From NCBI GenBank assembly GCA_021808665.1, contig JAKBBA010000012.1, positions 21,642 through 85,641 on the forward strand: 64,000 nt of DNA. The letters are read 5' to 3'. The position numbers and the translations under genes were made by a program. Positions 9,332 to 17,594 of the stretch are shown here, piece after piece (the stretch's first letter is position 1; every line of letters begins with the position of its first letter). This DNA comes from Actinomycetes bacterium. GTDB lineage: Bacteria > Actinomycetota > Acidimicrobiia > Acidimicrobiales > Palsa-688. The notes beneath the pieces are model-generated. The model was not told where the DNA came from. It searched no databases and worked only from the letters and a program-made list of their open reading frames with translations.

Positions 9332-10275
9332 TACCGTCTAGTAGTGGAGTCTCCGTCCTCTGCGACAGCGTCCGCTATGGCTCGCTCGACCACCCAGGCC
9401 GCCAAGCCTTGGACTACCGAGAGCGGCGCTTCGACGGTTCCTGTCGCCGCGACCACCAGCGCGTCACCGTCCGCCGCGGTATGCACCGGTTCTAGCGCTC
9501 GCGCGAAGCCGTCGTGTCCGGCTTCGGCGACCTTTCGGCAGCCGAGTTTCTCGAGGTTCGCGTTGGTCACCACCACGCCGATGGTCGTCGCCTCGACCCC
9601 TGCCCGCGCTCCTAGGGGATCCCAGACCCGCGGGCGTTGCGCTTCTGGATCGGCGCGTCCGTCTTGGCCAAGGGTCGCACCAGCGGAATCGGCGTTGCCC
9701 GGATGCTTCCTGTCGGCCGGGTCGCCGAGAGCGTTGACGACCATCAACGCGGCCACCACCAAGTCGCCTCTTCGCACGAGGGCCGACCCGATGCCCGAAG
9801 GCCGCGCCGCGTCGGGACCGCACCATTTTCCTACGGTCGCTCCTGTGCCGGCGCCTACCCTGCCTCTGGTCGGCGCGGCCGGCCCGGTCTTGGCGTCCGC
9901 CGCCGCGGCGTAGCCCTCCTTGCGGCCCGGCCTGACCTTAGGGTCGCCGACAGAAAGGTCGTAGATGACCATGCCTACGACTATGGGAACCGGTCCGGCA
10001 GGTGTCGGCCAGCCCCGGCCGTTTCCTTCGCACCACTCGACCACCCCATCGCAAGCCGCTAGGCCGAAAGCCGACCCACCGGTCAGCACGACCGCGTCGA
10101 CCCTGTCAACGGAGGCTCCGGGGTCGAGAAGCGCCCATTCGCGAGTTCCCGGGGCGCCACCGCGAACCTCCCCCGAGGCGACGGTCCCTGGCGGGAGCAG
10201 TACCACGGTGCACCCGGTCAGGGCGCGCTGATCGCTCCAGTGACCCACAGACACCCCAGCGATCGCTGTTATCAC
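9331..10275 (-). CDS. P1 (DmpA/NylC) family peptidase
   Basis: 314-residue Ntn-like self-processing hydrolase of the P1 family (DmpA aminopeptidase, NylC oligomer hydrolase). It starts ITAIAGVSVGHW and has the family motifs LTGGSAFGLAACDGVVEW and GRVGAGTGATVGKW. ATTIGVVVTNANL contains the likely Thr nucleophile at the cleavage point. The substrate is unknown; members cleave N-terminal D/L-amino acids, beta-peptides or amide oligomers. Its start overlaps the alr stop (ATGA), so it is the last gene of that chain. Confidence 0.88.
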   Translation of the reverse strand: MITAIAGVSVGHWSDQRALTGCTVVLLPPGTVASGEVRGGAPGTREWALLDPGASVDRVDAVVLTGGSAFGLAACDGVVEWCEGNGRGWPTPAGPVPIVVGMVIYDLSVGDPKVRPGRKEGYAAAADAKTGPAAPTRGRVGAGTGATVGKWCGPDAARPSGIGSALVRRGDLVVAALMVVNALGDPADRKHPGNADSAGATLGQDGRADPEAQRPRVWDPLGARAGVEATTIGVVVTNANLEKLGCRKVAEAGHDGFARALEPVHTAADGDALVVAATGTVEAPLSVVQGLAAWVVERAIADAVAEDGDSTTRR

Positions 10276-11504
10276 CTCGGTGTCACCTTGGCGCTTTGGA
10301 CGCCGGCGTAGCGTCTTGGCACTCTGGCGCTGATAGCGCAGACCACCTCGTAGCAGATCGTCCCGGAAAGCCTTGCGACCTCCTCTGCGCGGATGGTCTG
10401 GTCGCCCTGGCGACCAATCAGGACCACCTCGTCGCCTACGCTCACCCGACCGTCGCGGCCGCAGTCGACCAGAAGCTGGTCCATCGTCACCGTACCTGCT
10501 ATCGGGTAACGTTTGGCACCGATTAGCACGTGCGCTCCTTGGCCTGAGACGGCGCGCGGCACTCCGTCTGCGTAGCCGATCGGTACGGTGGCTATGGTCG
10601 AGTCCTCTCTGACACGGTAGCGCAGGCCGTAGGAGATCCCCTCTCCGGCCGAAACGGTCTTCACGTAGGAAACCTTCGCTTTGAGCGATAGCGCCGGCTC
10701 GAGCCCGGGAAGGTCGGTCTCACTTGAAGTCGGGCTGAGTCCGTAGAGGGCGATCCCGCAGCGGACCATCGAGTAGCGCGCCCGTCGATGCCATAACGTT
10801 CCAGCGGAGTTGGCGGCGTGAAGCACCGTGGGGGCCACTCCTCCTGCGCGCAGCTCCTCGACGGCAGACTCGAAACGGTCTATCTGACGGTCGGTGAAAG
10901 TGTCACTAGTCTGATCAGCAACCGCAAAGTGCGTGCAAAAACCTTCCAGCCGTAGCGCCGGGTCTTTTGCTACCAGATGACCAAGTGTCACTGCCTCTTG
11001 CGCTGTGGCGCCGACACGGCGCATACCGGTGTCCACCTTTATATGAACCCCCAACGTGAAATCGCCCCCTACGCGTCCAGCCGCCTCGCTCGCTTCCCGC
11101 ACACCAGACCGGGAGTAGAGAGTCGGAGCGAGGCCATGCTCTACGACGGCTTGCATAGCCTCGGGCGCGGGTTCGGACAAGACCAGGATCGGTGCGCCAA
11201 TCCCCGCCTCTCGCAGTTGGATCCCTTCCTCGACCAACGCGACCGCCAGCCAGCGTGCACCGCCGTCGAGTGCGGCGCGAGCAGCCTCCACGGCCCCGTG
11301 ACCGTAGCCGTCAGCTTTCACCACAGCGCACAGCCACGCCGGCGCGGCGATAGCGCTCAGGACCGACGCGTTGTGACGTATCGCGTCGAGGTCTACCTCC
11401 GCCCAGACCGGCCGGAGCTCCCACCGCTCACGTCGATTGATCCCGCCCGGACCTGCAACGGCTGGGCCCGCAACGCCCGGGCATTCTACAGCCCGGCCTG
11501 TCAC
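10272..11504 (-). CDS. alr: Alanine racemase
   Basis: PLP enzyme making D-alanine for peptidoglycan. The PLP lysine is in CAVVKADGYGHGA. The catalytic Tyr region (GISYGLRYRV...VPIGYADGVPR) and the C-terminal beta domain with VTMDQLLVDCG are present. 410 residues, with an N-terminal extension of about 28 before RPVWAEVDLDAIRHN. The true start may be an internal codon, but the ATG overlapping the nnr stop (ATGA) is the best signal. Confidence 0.95.
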   Translation of the reverse strand: MTGRAVECPGVAGPAVAGPGGINRRERWELRPVWAEVDLDAIRHNASVLSAIAAPAWLCAVVKADGYGHGAVEAARAALDGGARWLAVALVEEGIQLREAGIGAPILVLSEPAPEAMQAVVEHGLAPTLYSRSGVREASEAAGRVGGDFTLGVHIKVDTGMRRVGATAQEAVTLGHLVAKDPALRLEGFCTHFAVADQTSDTFTDRQIDRFESAVEELRAGGVAPTVLHAANSAGTLWHRRARYSMVRCGIALYGLSPTSSETDLPGLEPALSLKAKVSYVKTVSAGEGISYGLRYRVREDSTIATVPIGYADGVPRAVSGQGAHVLIGAKRYPIAGTVTMDQLLVDCGRDGRVSVGDEVVLIGRQGDQTIRAEEVARLSGTICYEVVCAISARVPRRYAGVQSAKVTPR

Positions 11505-12922
11505 GGCATGCCCGGACGCCCGGACGCCTGAGAAAGCTCAGCGGCGACCAGGCCAGGCAGATCGGACGCCACGAGACCTTCCGACAGCCCACGCCTAGCG
11601 GCGGAACCGTGGACGAAAGCAGCGACGCTGGCAGCAAACCAGGCTTCCATTCCCCGCGCCAGGAATGCTGCCACTATGCCGGATAGCACGTCGCCGCTTC
11701 CGGCGGTAGCGAGGCTGGGACGGCCTTCCGCGCACAAGGCGACCCGGCCGTCCGGCGCTCCCACAACAGTCGTAGGCCCTTTCAACAGGACCACCGAGCC
11801 GCTCTTGATCGCCGCCTCACGCACGTCGGCGATTCGGTCCGCTTGGGGGGCGTGGCCGCTCAAACGGCGGTACTCCATGTCGTGAGGGGTCAGGACCAAG
11901 GGCGCTCCACGCGAGCGTGATATGTCGCCGACTACCTGCAGGGACCCTAGGGCGTTCAAGGCGTCGGCGTCGACGACCGCTGGGACGTCTGTCCGCCTGA
12001 GCAGGTCAGCGACCGGGCTCGCTGACCCTACCCCGCCGCCCCCGCCCCCGCCTGCCCCGCCCGAGGCGGCATCGCCGAGGCCCGGACCGACCACCATCGC
12101 TTTGACCCTCTTGGCGGCGGCGGCGGCCGTGGCGACCCAGCCGACGCCGTCGAGAGTGATTCGCACCTGTTCGACCACACCCGCCCCGGCAGCGAGATCA
12201 GCACCGGGCACCCCTAGGAGGGCGTACCCTGCTCCGGCGCGCATCGCCGAGTGGGAGCACAGGATAGGAGCTCCCATCATCGCCGGCGACCCGCCGATGA
12301 CCATGACGGCGCTGTTCCACTTGTGAGACGAACGCGACCTCACCGGGATGCACCCCATGTCGGAGCTCTCGACCAGCCAACTGCGGGCGAAATCGGCAGA
12401 GAGACCCTCCAGACCAATTCCCGCCAAGCTGACCTCGCCACAGCGCTCCGGCCCGTCCCCCAGAAGCAGGCCTGGCTTGTACGCTGCGAAGGTGACAGTC
12501 CTTGCCGCAAGCATCGACTCACCCAAACCGGTAAAGCCCGACAGGCCTGACGGGATGTCGACTGCCAGCACCGGAACGGTCCCCTGCCAGGGCGGCTGGT
12601 AAGGGCGGCTAAGCCCAGTGCCGTAGGCTGCGTCGACTATCAAGTCACTTCCCGCGAGCAGAGATGCGTCGGCCCGGTCGCCAGGGTCTGTCACAGCCAC
12701 ACGCACCCCCCAAGAGCGCAAGACTCCGGCAGCGACACGGCCGTCCGCCCCGTTGTTACCCCGGCCGGCTACGACCACCACCCGACGCCCGTAGCAGCCT
12801 CGGAGCATCCGCCGGGCTGACACCGCCACCGAGAAACCCGCCCTTCCCACGAGGACATCTGCGGGCTCAGGTGCTTCGCTATCAACTTGGGCCATCTCCG
12901 GGGGACTCAGGACCGGCTTCAC
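11501..12922 (-). CDS. nnr: Bifunctional NAD(P)H-hydrate epimerase/dehydratase
   Basis: Repairs hydrated NADH/NADPH. The N-terminal YjeF epimerase domain has GRGNNGADGRVAAG (the usual GGDG is GADG) and VDAAYGTGLSRP. The C-terminal ADP-dependent dehydratase domain has TPHDMEYRRLSG, LKGPTTVVGAPDG and the active-site TAGSGDVLSGIVAAFLARG. A Gly-rich insertion (about ten Gly) lies in the dehydratase part near residue 310. About 473 residues from the GTG that overlaps the acpS stop (GTGA). The nnr-alr order is common in actinobacteria. Confidence 0.93.
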   Translation of the reverse strand: MKPVLSPPEMAQVDSEAPEPADVLVGRAGFSVAVSARRMLRGCYGRRVVVVAGRGNNGADGRVAAGVLRSWGVRVAVTDPGDRADASLLAGSDLIVDAAYGTGLSRPYQPPWQGTVPVLAVDIPSGLSGFTGLGESMLAARTVTFAAYKPGLLLGDGPERCGEVSLAGIGLEGLSADFARSWLVESSDMGCIPVRSRSSHKWNSAVMVIGGSPAMMGAPILCSHSAMRAGAGYALLGVPGADLAAGAGVVEQVRITLDGVGWVATAAAAAKRVKAMVVGPGLGDAASGGAGGGGGGGVGSASPVADLLRRTDVPAVVDADALNALGSLQVVGDISRSRGAPLVLTPHDMEYRRLSGHAPQADRIADVREAAIKSGSVVLLKGPTTVVGAPDGRVALCAEGRPSLATAGSGDVLSGIVAAFLARGMEAWFAASVAAFVHGSAARRGLSEGLVASDLPGLVAAELSQASGRPGMP

Positions 12923-13299
12923 GAGCAGGCCACCACGGTAGCTGCGGCGACGCTGTCGGTGTGGGACAGCGAAACGAGCCATCCCGCCACACCTCTCGTG
13001 ACAGCGAGACGTTCGGCTCGCCCCCGAACGAGCAGTACCGGGGCGCCGCTGGGCGTCCGCTCGATGGCCACGTCAGTCCAGTCGAAAGCACCCAGACCGA
13101 CCTGGAGGGCTTTCATCGTCGCTTCTTTCGCAGCGAAGCGTGCTGCCAGCGAGGGGACGGGATCGGCGAGCGTGTCGGTGTAGGCGAGCTCCTCCGCAGC
13201 GAACAGGCGCTCCAAGGCGTTCTTTCGGCGCCGAAGAAGCTCACCGAAGCGCTCGACTTCGACCAGGTCGACGCCGAGGCCTATGAGCGCGCCCTTCAC
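12919..13299 (-). CDS. acpS: Holo-[acyl-carrier-protein] synthase
   Basis: 126 residues. Transfers phosphopantetheine from CoA to acyl carrier protein. It has the metal-binding IGLGVDLVEVERF and the RFAAKEATMKAL helix. The GTG start overlaps the stop of the glmS-like gene (GTGA) and gives the normal AcpS size. A GTG 15 bases upstream (VEVEPDVKG) is an alternative. Confidence 0.94.
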   Translation of the reverse strand: MKGALIGLGVDLVEVERFGELLRRRKNALERLFAAEELAYTDTLADPVPSLAARFAAKEATMKALQVGLGAFDWTDVAIERTPSGAPVLLVRGRAERLAVTRGVAGWLVSLSHTDSVAAATVVACS

Positions 13300-16200
13300 G
13301 TCGGGTTCGACCTCCACCGTTGCGCAAGCTGGTAGACGGGTTCGGTGAGAAGGTCTACCAAAGGTTCTAGGCCCAGGCGTGACGAGTCGAAGTGCTCCTC
13401 GGTCTCGGTGACTGCGTCCCTCAGAGCGTCGAGGCGGGTCCGGTAACCGGCGAGTACCTCGGCCGCCGCGGCTGCGGAAAGGCTCTCGGCTATTCTCACG
13501 TGCAGGAGGGTCATGCCGCACACCTCTCCGTCTTTGGCCTCAGGCACCAACACGACGGTTCGCCCGTCACGGGCGCCCCGCACGACTGTCACCTCACGCT
13601 CCTCGGCGGCGCGGTGCTTGCTGCCGAGCAGTCGAGGGTCGCGGGCCGTGCGAGAAGGTGCAATTAGAGATGCGACGCCCGACATGTCGATAACCGACGC
13701 GGTCGCGTTGGAACCGTCAGCTCCCCAGTCGATCCGGTACCTCGTGTAGCCGAGCACCTCTTCTACCGCCGCGTCAAGGCTGGCGAGGGTTCGCAGCGCT
13801 CTGTAACCGAGCGAGTCCGCGCTCGGCCCCGCTGCGAGAACGGTTGCGACGAGCGGCACTCCGAGCAGCGCCGACTCGCTTCTAGAGATACCGACAGTGA
13901 CCGTCTTTGCCTGGTGCTTGATGGCATCGACCGGCCTGGTCAGCTCGTCTACCGCCTCGTTGAGAGCGTCGACGAGGTCCGAGTTGATCGCCTGCGGCGT
14001 ACCGATCTTGCCAGTCTCGGCCTCGAACCCCTCGAGAGGGGCCTGCCCTGTGGCGTATCGCAACAGACCCGTCAATCTGACAGCTGTGGATGGGCTCAAA
14101 TTCCCATCGAAGCGACCTTCGCGCAGCCCGACCACGAAAGGCTCCGCAGCTCGCTGAACCGCCTCCTGGTCAGCCTTAGAGAACCCTCCACTCCGAGTCA
14201 TCCCAGCCTCCGCAGCTTCTCGGACGCCCCGGAGAATCCGGGCCTGTGCGTCGATCGCCAGCGCAGCTTCATAGCCGAAAATGTGACCTACCATCGCCGA
14301 TAGCACGAACCCGACAGCGGGGTGCGCGTGCGGCACGCTGACCACGCGGGCTCCGAGTGCCTCGAAGCGGGACTGCTCTCCTTCCGAGGCGATCACCACC
14401 GGGAGTGCCTTATGAGCGTTGTATATAGCCACTTCTTTGGCGACGTCGTCGGCGTTGGCTCCGCTCAGCCCGGACGCGCATACGATCACGAGCGGCTCGC
14501 AGGAAAGATCGATGTGCTTCTTGTCCTCGGTGTAGTCAGCGGAGATCGACCTGTAGCAAAGCTCCGACAGTTTGATCCGCACCTCAGCCGCCGCAACCCG
14601 GTCTGGCCCGTTACCGACGACAGCCCAGAACTTCCGGGGGGGTGCCACCTCGGCGGCTATCGCCGCTATGGTCTCGCGTTTGGCAAGGACCGTCTCCATC
14701 TGAGACGGTAAGGTCAACAAAGCGTCGAGGACCCGAACAAGGTCAGCGTCGCCAAGGGCAGCCCTACTAGGGGACGCCGCAGCTAGGCCGGCGGCTATCA
14801 GCCATCCTGCGGCAACCTGGGAATAGAACGCCTTGGTCGACGCCACGCTCATCTCCACGTCGCGGCCGTCGGAGGTGTAGAACACCCCGTGCGCCTTCGT
14901 AGCCAGGTCACTGTTACGCCGGTTTACCACTGCGAGGACGCGAGCTCCGCGGTGGCGGACAAGGTCCACGGTCCTATTGGTGTCGGTGGTCGTGCCTGAT
15001 TGGCTTATCGCTATTACGAGCGTGTCGGACATGTCATCGCGGAGCATGAACCCTGACAGCTCCGTAGCCGGCACCGCTTCCACTGCTGTCCCAGCTACGC
15101 AGTACCGCAACGCAGCAGCGACTGCCTGACCGGCGACCGCCGCCGTTCCCTGGCCGACCACCAGAACCTGCCTGATGGCACCCCCACGCCAAGCGTCGAG
15201 GATCGAATCTGGAAGCGTCTGAGCGTCCAGGACGGCTGACGCTCGGCCGTCGGAGCCTACGCGGAGCCTGCCGCGCATGGTCTTGCGGAACGAGTCGGGC
15301 GACTCCGTCAACTCCTTCAACAAGAAATGCTCGTAGCCGCGTCTGTCCACGTCGCGTGTAGTAATGCCCGCCCGGCGAACCTCGTCCGGCCTCACGGTGG
15401 CCACCGCTCCGTTGAAGCGACGCCGGCTGATACCTTCCAGAGCTCCAGCTCCACTTCTCGCAAGGGTGACGATCTCTCCACCAGTGCTGTCTCCGTCCAT
15501 ACGAAGGAAGCTGTCGGTCTCCTCCACCAGCCCGTACGGCTCGCTCGCCACTACGAACGCGTCGTCCGCCAACCCCACGTAAAGAGACTGCCCGGACCCT
15601 GCCAGTGCCAGGTATAAGTCGTCGGGACTCCGGGCGGAACTTGCGGCTATCGCCAGAGACCCTTCAAGACGGGTAACTGTCGCAGCGAAAGCCTCAGACG
15701 GCGACAGTCCTTCGCTCAGACGGCGGGCCATGAGTACCGGTATTACTTTCGCGTCGGTGGTCACCTCGGGTGGAGGTGTCAGTGACTCCCCGCGGGACAG
15801 TTCGAGGTGGTTATCCACGTCGCCGTTGAGCGCCACTGCGACGTAGGGCGTCGAGGGCCGACCGAGCTCCTCGGAGTTCACCGGGTGTGCGTTCGGCTCC
15901 GAGATGATCCCAACGCTCGCCCATCGGGTGTGGGCGACGACCGTCACCCGTGAGCCTGCCTGTGCGAGGGCCCCGGCCAGGGCTTCGTCGCCAGCTATTT
16001 CTTCTGCGAGGCGCCTAACGTTGTCACCCAGTTCGCCTATCTCCGCGGCTGCTTTGTAGACGAAACACACGATGCTGCCGTCTTCGTCGACCACTCGGGC
16101 AGAGCCGGACGGGAACGACAAGTCCCCCGCTCGCCTGTCCAAGGACATCCCCTCCTGGCTTGAAGTTCCCGCGACCATTACGTGGAGTCCCGCCGAGTCC

Positions 16201-16748
16201 CGTCCTCGAACTTCGAGGCGGTCCAGGGCCGCCAGCGCCACACCTATAGCCCACCACCCGTCCAAGCTGGCCGCCGGCTGCGTCCCACCTCTGGCGAGAA
16301 GCTCCTGAACCCTAGTTGCCATTCCAAGTCGATCCTTGGCGATGGACCAGGTGGCATCCTTGGCTTTGCCCAGGAGGTCCTCCATTGCGGCCAGGTCGCC
16401 CTCGTAGCCGCCGAGCGCTGCTTCGTCTATGTAAGCGGCGAAGGACTCAATGCCGCGTTCGAATCCGGCTACGAGGTCTCCGATCTCCTGCGATCCGCGT
16501 GGGTCGCCAAGCAGAGCCCGAAGCCCGACCGGCCCTCGAAGCTCTGCGTCGAGGGCCGACAGTTGGAGCAGTGCCGCCTCGACACTTCTGGCTATGTCGG
16601 ACCCGCCCAGGTTTGCCTGCTGAGAGCGCAGATCCGCTAACACGGCGGATGCGCTCTCCAAGACGGGACGCAGCCGGCCTGCGGCGAGCTTGAGGTCTGG
16701 GACTTCCCGGTCAGACGGCCTAGCGAGAACCGCGACGATGCCGCACAT
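13296..16748 (-). CDS. Oversized GlmS-like aminotransferase (Ntn + two SIS domains)
   Basis: About 1150 residues against about 610 for GlmS. The start is fixed by MCGIVAVLA, whose Cys2 would be the glutaminase nucleophile. A helical insert follows at about 15-160, then the rest of the class II amidotransferase domain: RGRDSAG at 181, HTRWASVG at 273, ALNGDVDN at 306. Next are YEHFLLKEL at 472, SIS1 (GQGTAAVAG at 532, SQSGTTTDTNR at 582, VASTKA at 635) and SIS2 (VGNGPDR at 711, KLSELCYRS at 726, KKHIDLS at 743). About 320 further residues have no GlmS counterpart, and the usual C-terminal SVTVE end with the catalytic Lys is absent. It occupies the glmS position next to acpS and near glmM. It is either the cell's glucosamine-6-phosphate synthase or a sugar isomerase/transaminase derived from it. 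Confidence 0.85.
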   Translation of the reverse strand: MCGIVAVLARPSDREVPDLKLAAGRLRPVLESASAVLADLRSQQANLGGSDIARSVEAALLQLSALDAELRGPVGLRALLGDPRGSQEIGDLVAGFERGIESFAAYIDEAALGGYEGDLAAMEDLLGKAKDATWSIAKDRLGMATRVQELLARGGTQPAASLDGWWAIGVALAALDRLEVRGRDSAGLHVMVAGTSSQEGMSLDRRAGDLSFPSGSARVVDEDGSIVCFVYKAAAEIGELGDNVRRLAEEIAGDEALAGALAQAGSRVTVVAHTRWASVGIISEPNAHPVNSEELGRPSTPYVAVALNGDVDNHLELSRGESLTPPPEVTTDAKVIPVLMARRLSEGLSPSEAFAATVTRLEGSLAIAASSARSPDDLYLALAGSGQSLYVGLADDAFVVASEPYGLVEETDSFLRMDGDSTGGEIVTLARSGAGALEGISRRRFNGAVATVRPDEVRRAGITTRDVDRRGYEHFLLKELTESPDSFRKTMRGRLRVGSDGRASAVLDAQTLPDSILDAWRGGAIRQVLVVGQGTAAVAGQAVAAALRYCVAGTAVEAVPATELSGFMLRDDMSDTLVIAISQSGTTTDTNRTVDLVRHRGARVLAVVNRRNSDLATKAHGVFYTSDGRDVEMSVASTKAFYSQVAAGWLIAAGLAAASPSRAALGDADLVRVLDALLTLPSQMETVLAKRETIAAIAAEVAPPRKFWAVVGNGPDRVAAAEVRIKLSELCYRSISADYTEDKKHIDLSCEPLVIVCASGLSGANADDVAKEVAIYNAHKALPVVIASEGEQSRFEALGARVVSVPHAHPAVGFVLSAMVGHIFGYEAALAIDAQARILRGVREAAEAGMTRSGGFSKADQEAVQRAAEPFVVGLREGRFDGNLSPSTAVRLTGLLRYATGQAPLEGFEAETGKIGTPQAINSDLVDALNEAVDELTRPVDAIKHQAKTVTVGISRSESALLGVPLVATVLAAGPSADSLGYRALRTLASLDAAVEEVLGYTRYRIDWGADGSNATASVIDMSGVASLIAPSRTARDPRLLGSKHRAAEEREVTVVRGARDGRTVVLVPEAKDGEVCGMTLLHVRIAESLSAAAAAEVLAGYRTRLDALRDAVTETEEHFDSSRLGLEPLVDLLTEPVYQLAQRWRSNPT

Positions 16749-16787
16749 GCCATCGAATCTACCGGCCGCCCCGACCTCCCGCTGCCA

Positions 16788-16830
16788 TTGCGCGTAACGC
16801 AAAGTTGCTGCACAAGTATTTTTGCGCAAA
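16788..16830. promoter_or_regulatory. Two TTGCG dyads, likely TetR operators
   Basis: TTGCG-N5-CGCAA at 16788-16802 and the 10-base palindrome TTTGCGCAAA at 16821-16830, both between the divergent glmS-like and tetR genes. They lie 30-70 bases upstream of the tetR ATG. They are the natural candidates for autoregulation and could also affect the glmS-like gene, whose start is 40 bases away. Confidence 0.6.
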
Positions 16831-16859
16831 GCGCACTTTCTCTGGGTACTCTGTTCGCC

Positions 16860-17594
16860 ATGAGCTCGACAGCCGTACATGAGGCGACGAGTGCGCTAGC
16901 GGCCGTCACCAACCCAGCCGTTGAGGGAATGTCACATCGCGAGCGAAAGAAGCTCGCCACCCGGCGAGCCATCCACGAGGCGGCTTTCGAGCTGGCGCAA
17001 ACGGCGGGACTGGCGCACACCACGATCGAACAGATCTCAGAACGGGCCGGCATAGCACCGCGGACCTTCTGGGGTTACTTCTCTTCCAAGGAAGACGCAG
17101 TCCTCAACCGCGACCCCGACACCCCCGACAAGCTCGCTAAAGCCCTCCTCGACCGACCCGTTGGAGAGGACGCTGTCGCCTCATTGCACGCCGTCCTCGA
17201 CGATTTCTTGGCTTCGAAGCTGACCGACCCAGAGAGATCCCACGTACGTCGGGGCCTGCTGCGCCGGGAGCCGTCGCTTCTAGCAGCTGTTGCGGTCGCC
17301 TTCGACGAGATCGAACGTGCCTTAGTAGAGGCGTTAGGCCAGCGTATGGGGGTCGCTCCTTCGGCCGACCTTCGTCCAGGAGTGTTCGTGGCCTCGGCAT
17401 GCGGGGCGTGCCGAGTCGTACAGCAGCGATGGGAGGAATCCGCCGGGGCAGAGGACCTTAGAGACCTGACCCGGCGCGCCTTTAGGACTATTTCGGAGGG
17501 TCTGCTCCACGAGGGCCACGACTCAGACAGCACCACCGGTCGACTCGGCACCGACATGAGATCACATCACGCAACTGACAGGAGACAGCCTTGA
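16860..17594 (+). CDS. TetR family transcriptional regulator
   Basis: 244 residues. The helix-turn-helix is at about 40-85: ATRRAIHEAAFELAQTAGL, TIEQISERAGIAPRTFWGYF, SSKEDAVL. The start is the ATG giving MSSTAVHEATS, within ordinary distance of the two dyads; the longer open frame would cover them. The C-terminal ligand domain is variable and the ligand cannot be predicted. It overlaps the exporter gene by four bases (TTGA), so it most likely controls the exporter and itself. Confidence 0.9.
   Translation: MSSTAVHEATSALAAVTNPAVEGMSHRERKKLATRRAIHEAAFELAQTAGLAHTTIEQISERAGIAPRTFWGYFSSKEDAVLNRDPDTPDKLAKALLDRPVGEDAVASLHAVLDDFLASKLTDPERSHVRRGLLRREPSLLAAVAVAFDEIERALVEALGQRMGVAPSADLRPGVFVASACGACRVVQQRWEESAGAEDLRDLTRRAFRTISEGLLHEGHDSDSTTGRLGTDMRSHHATDRRQP

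Noticed and set aside
12030..12066. C-rich run as a repeat or structured element
   Set aside because: It encodes the Gly-rich insertion of the nnr dehydratase domain in frame; simple low complexity.
13300..13521. N-terminal extension of acpS
   Set aside because: Lies inside the glmS-like gene; AcpS homology starts at the GTG overlapping its stop.
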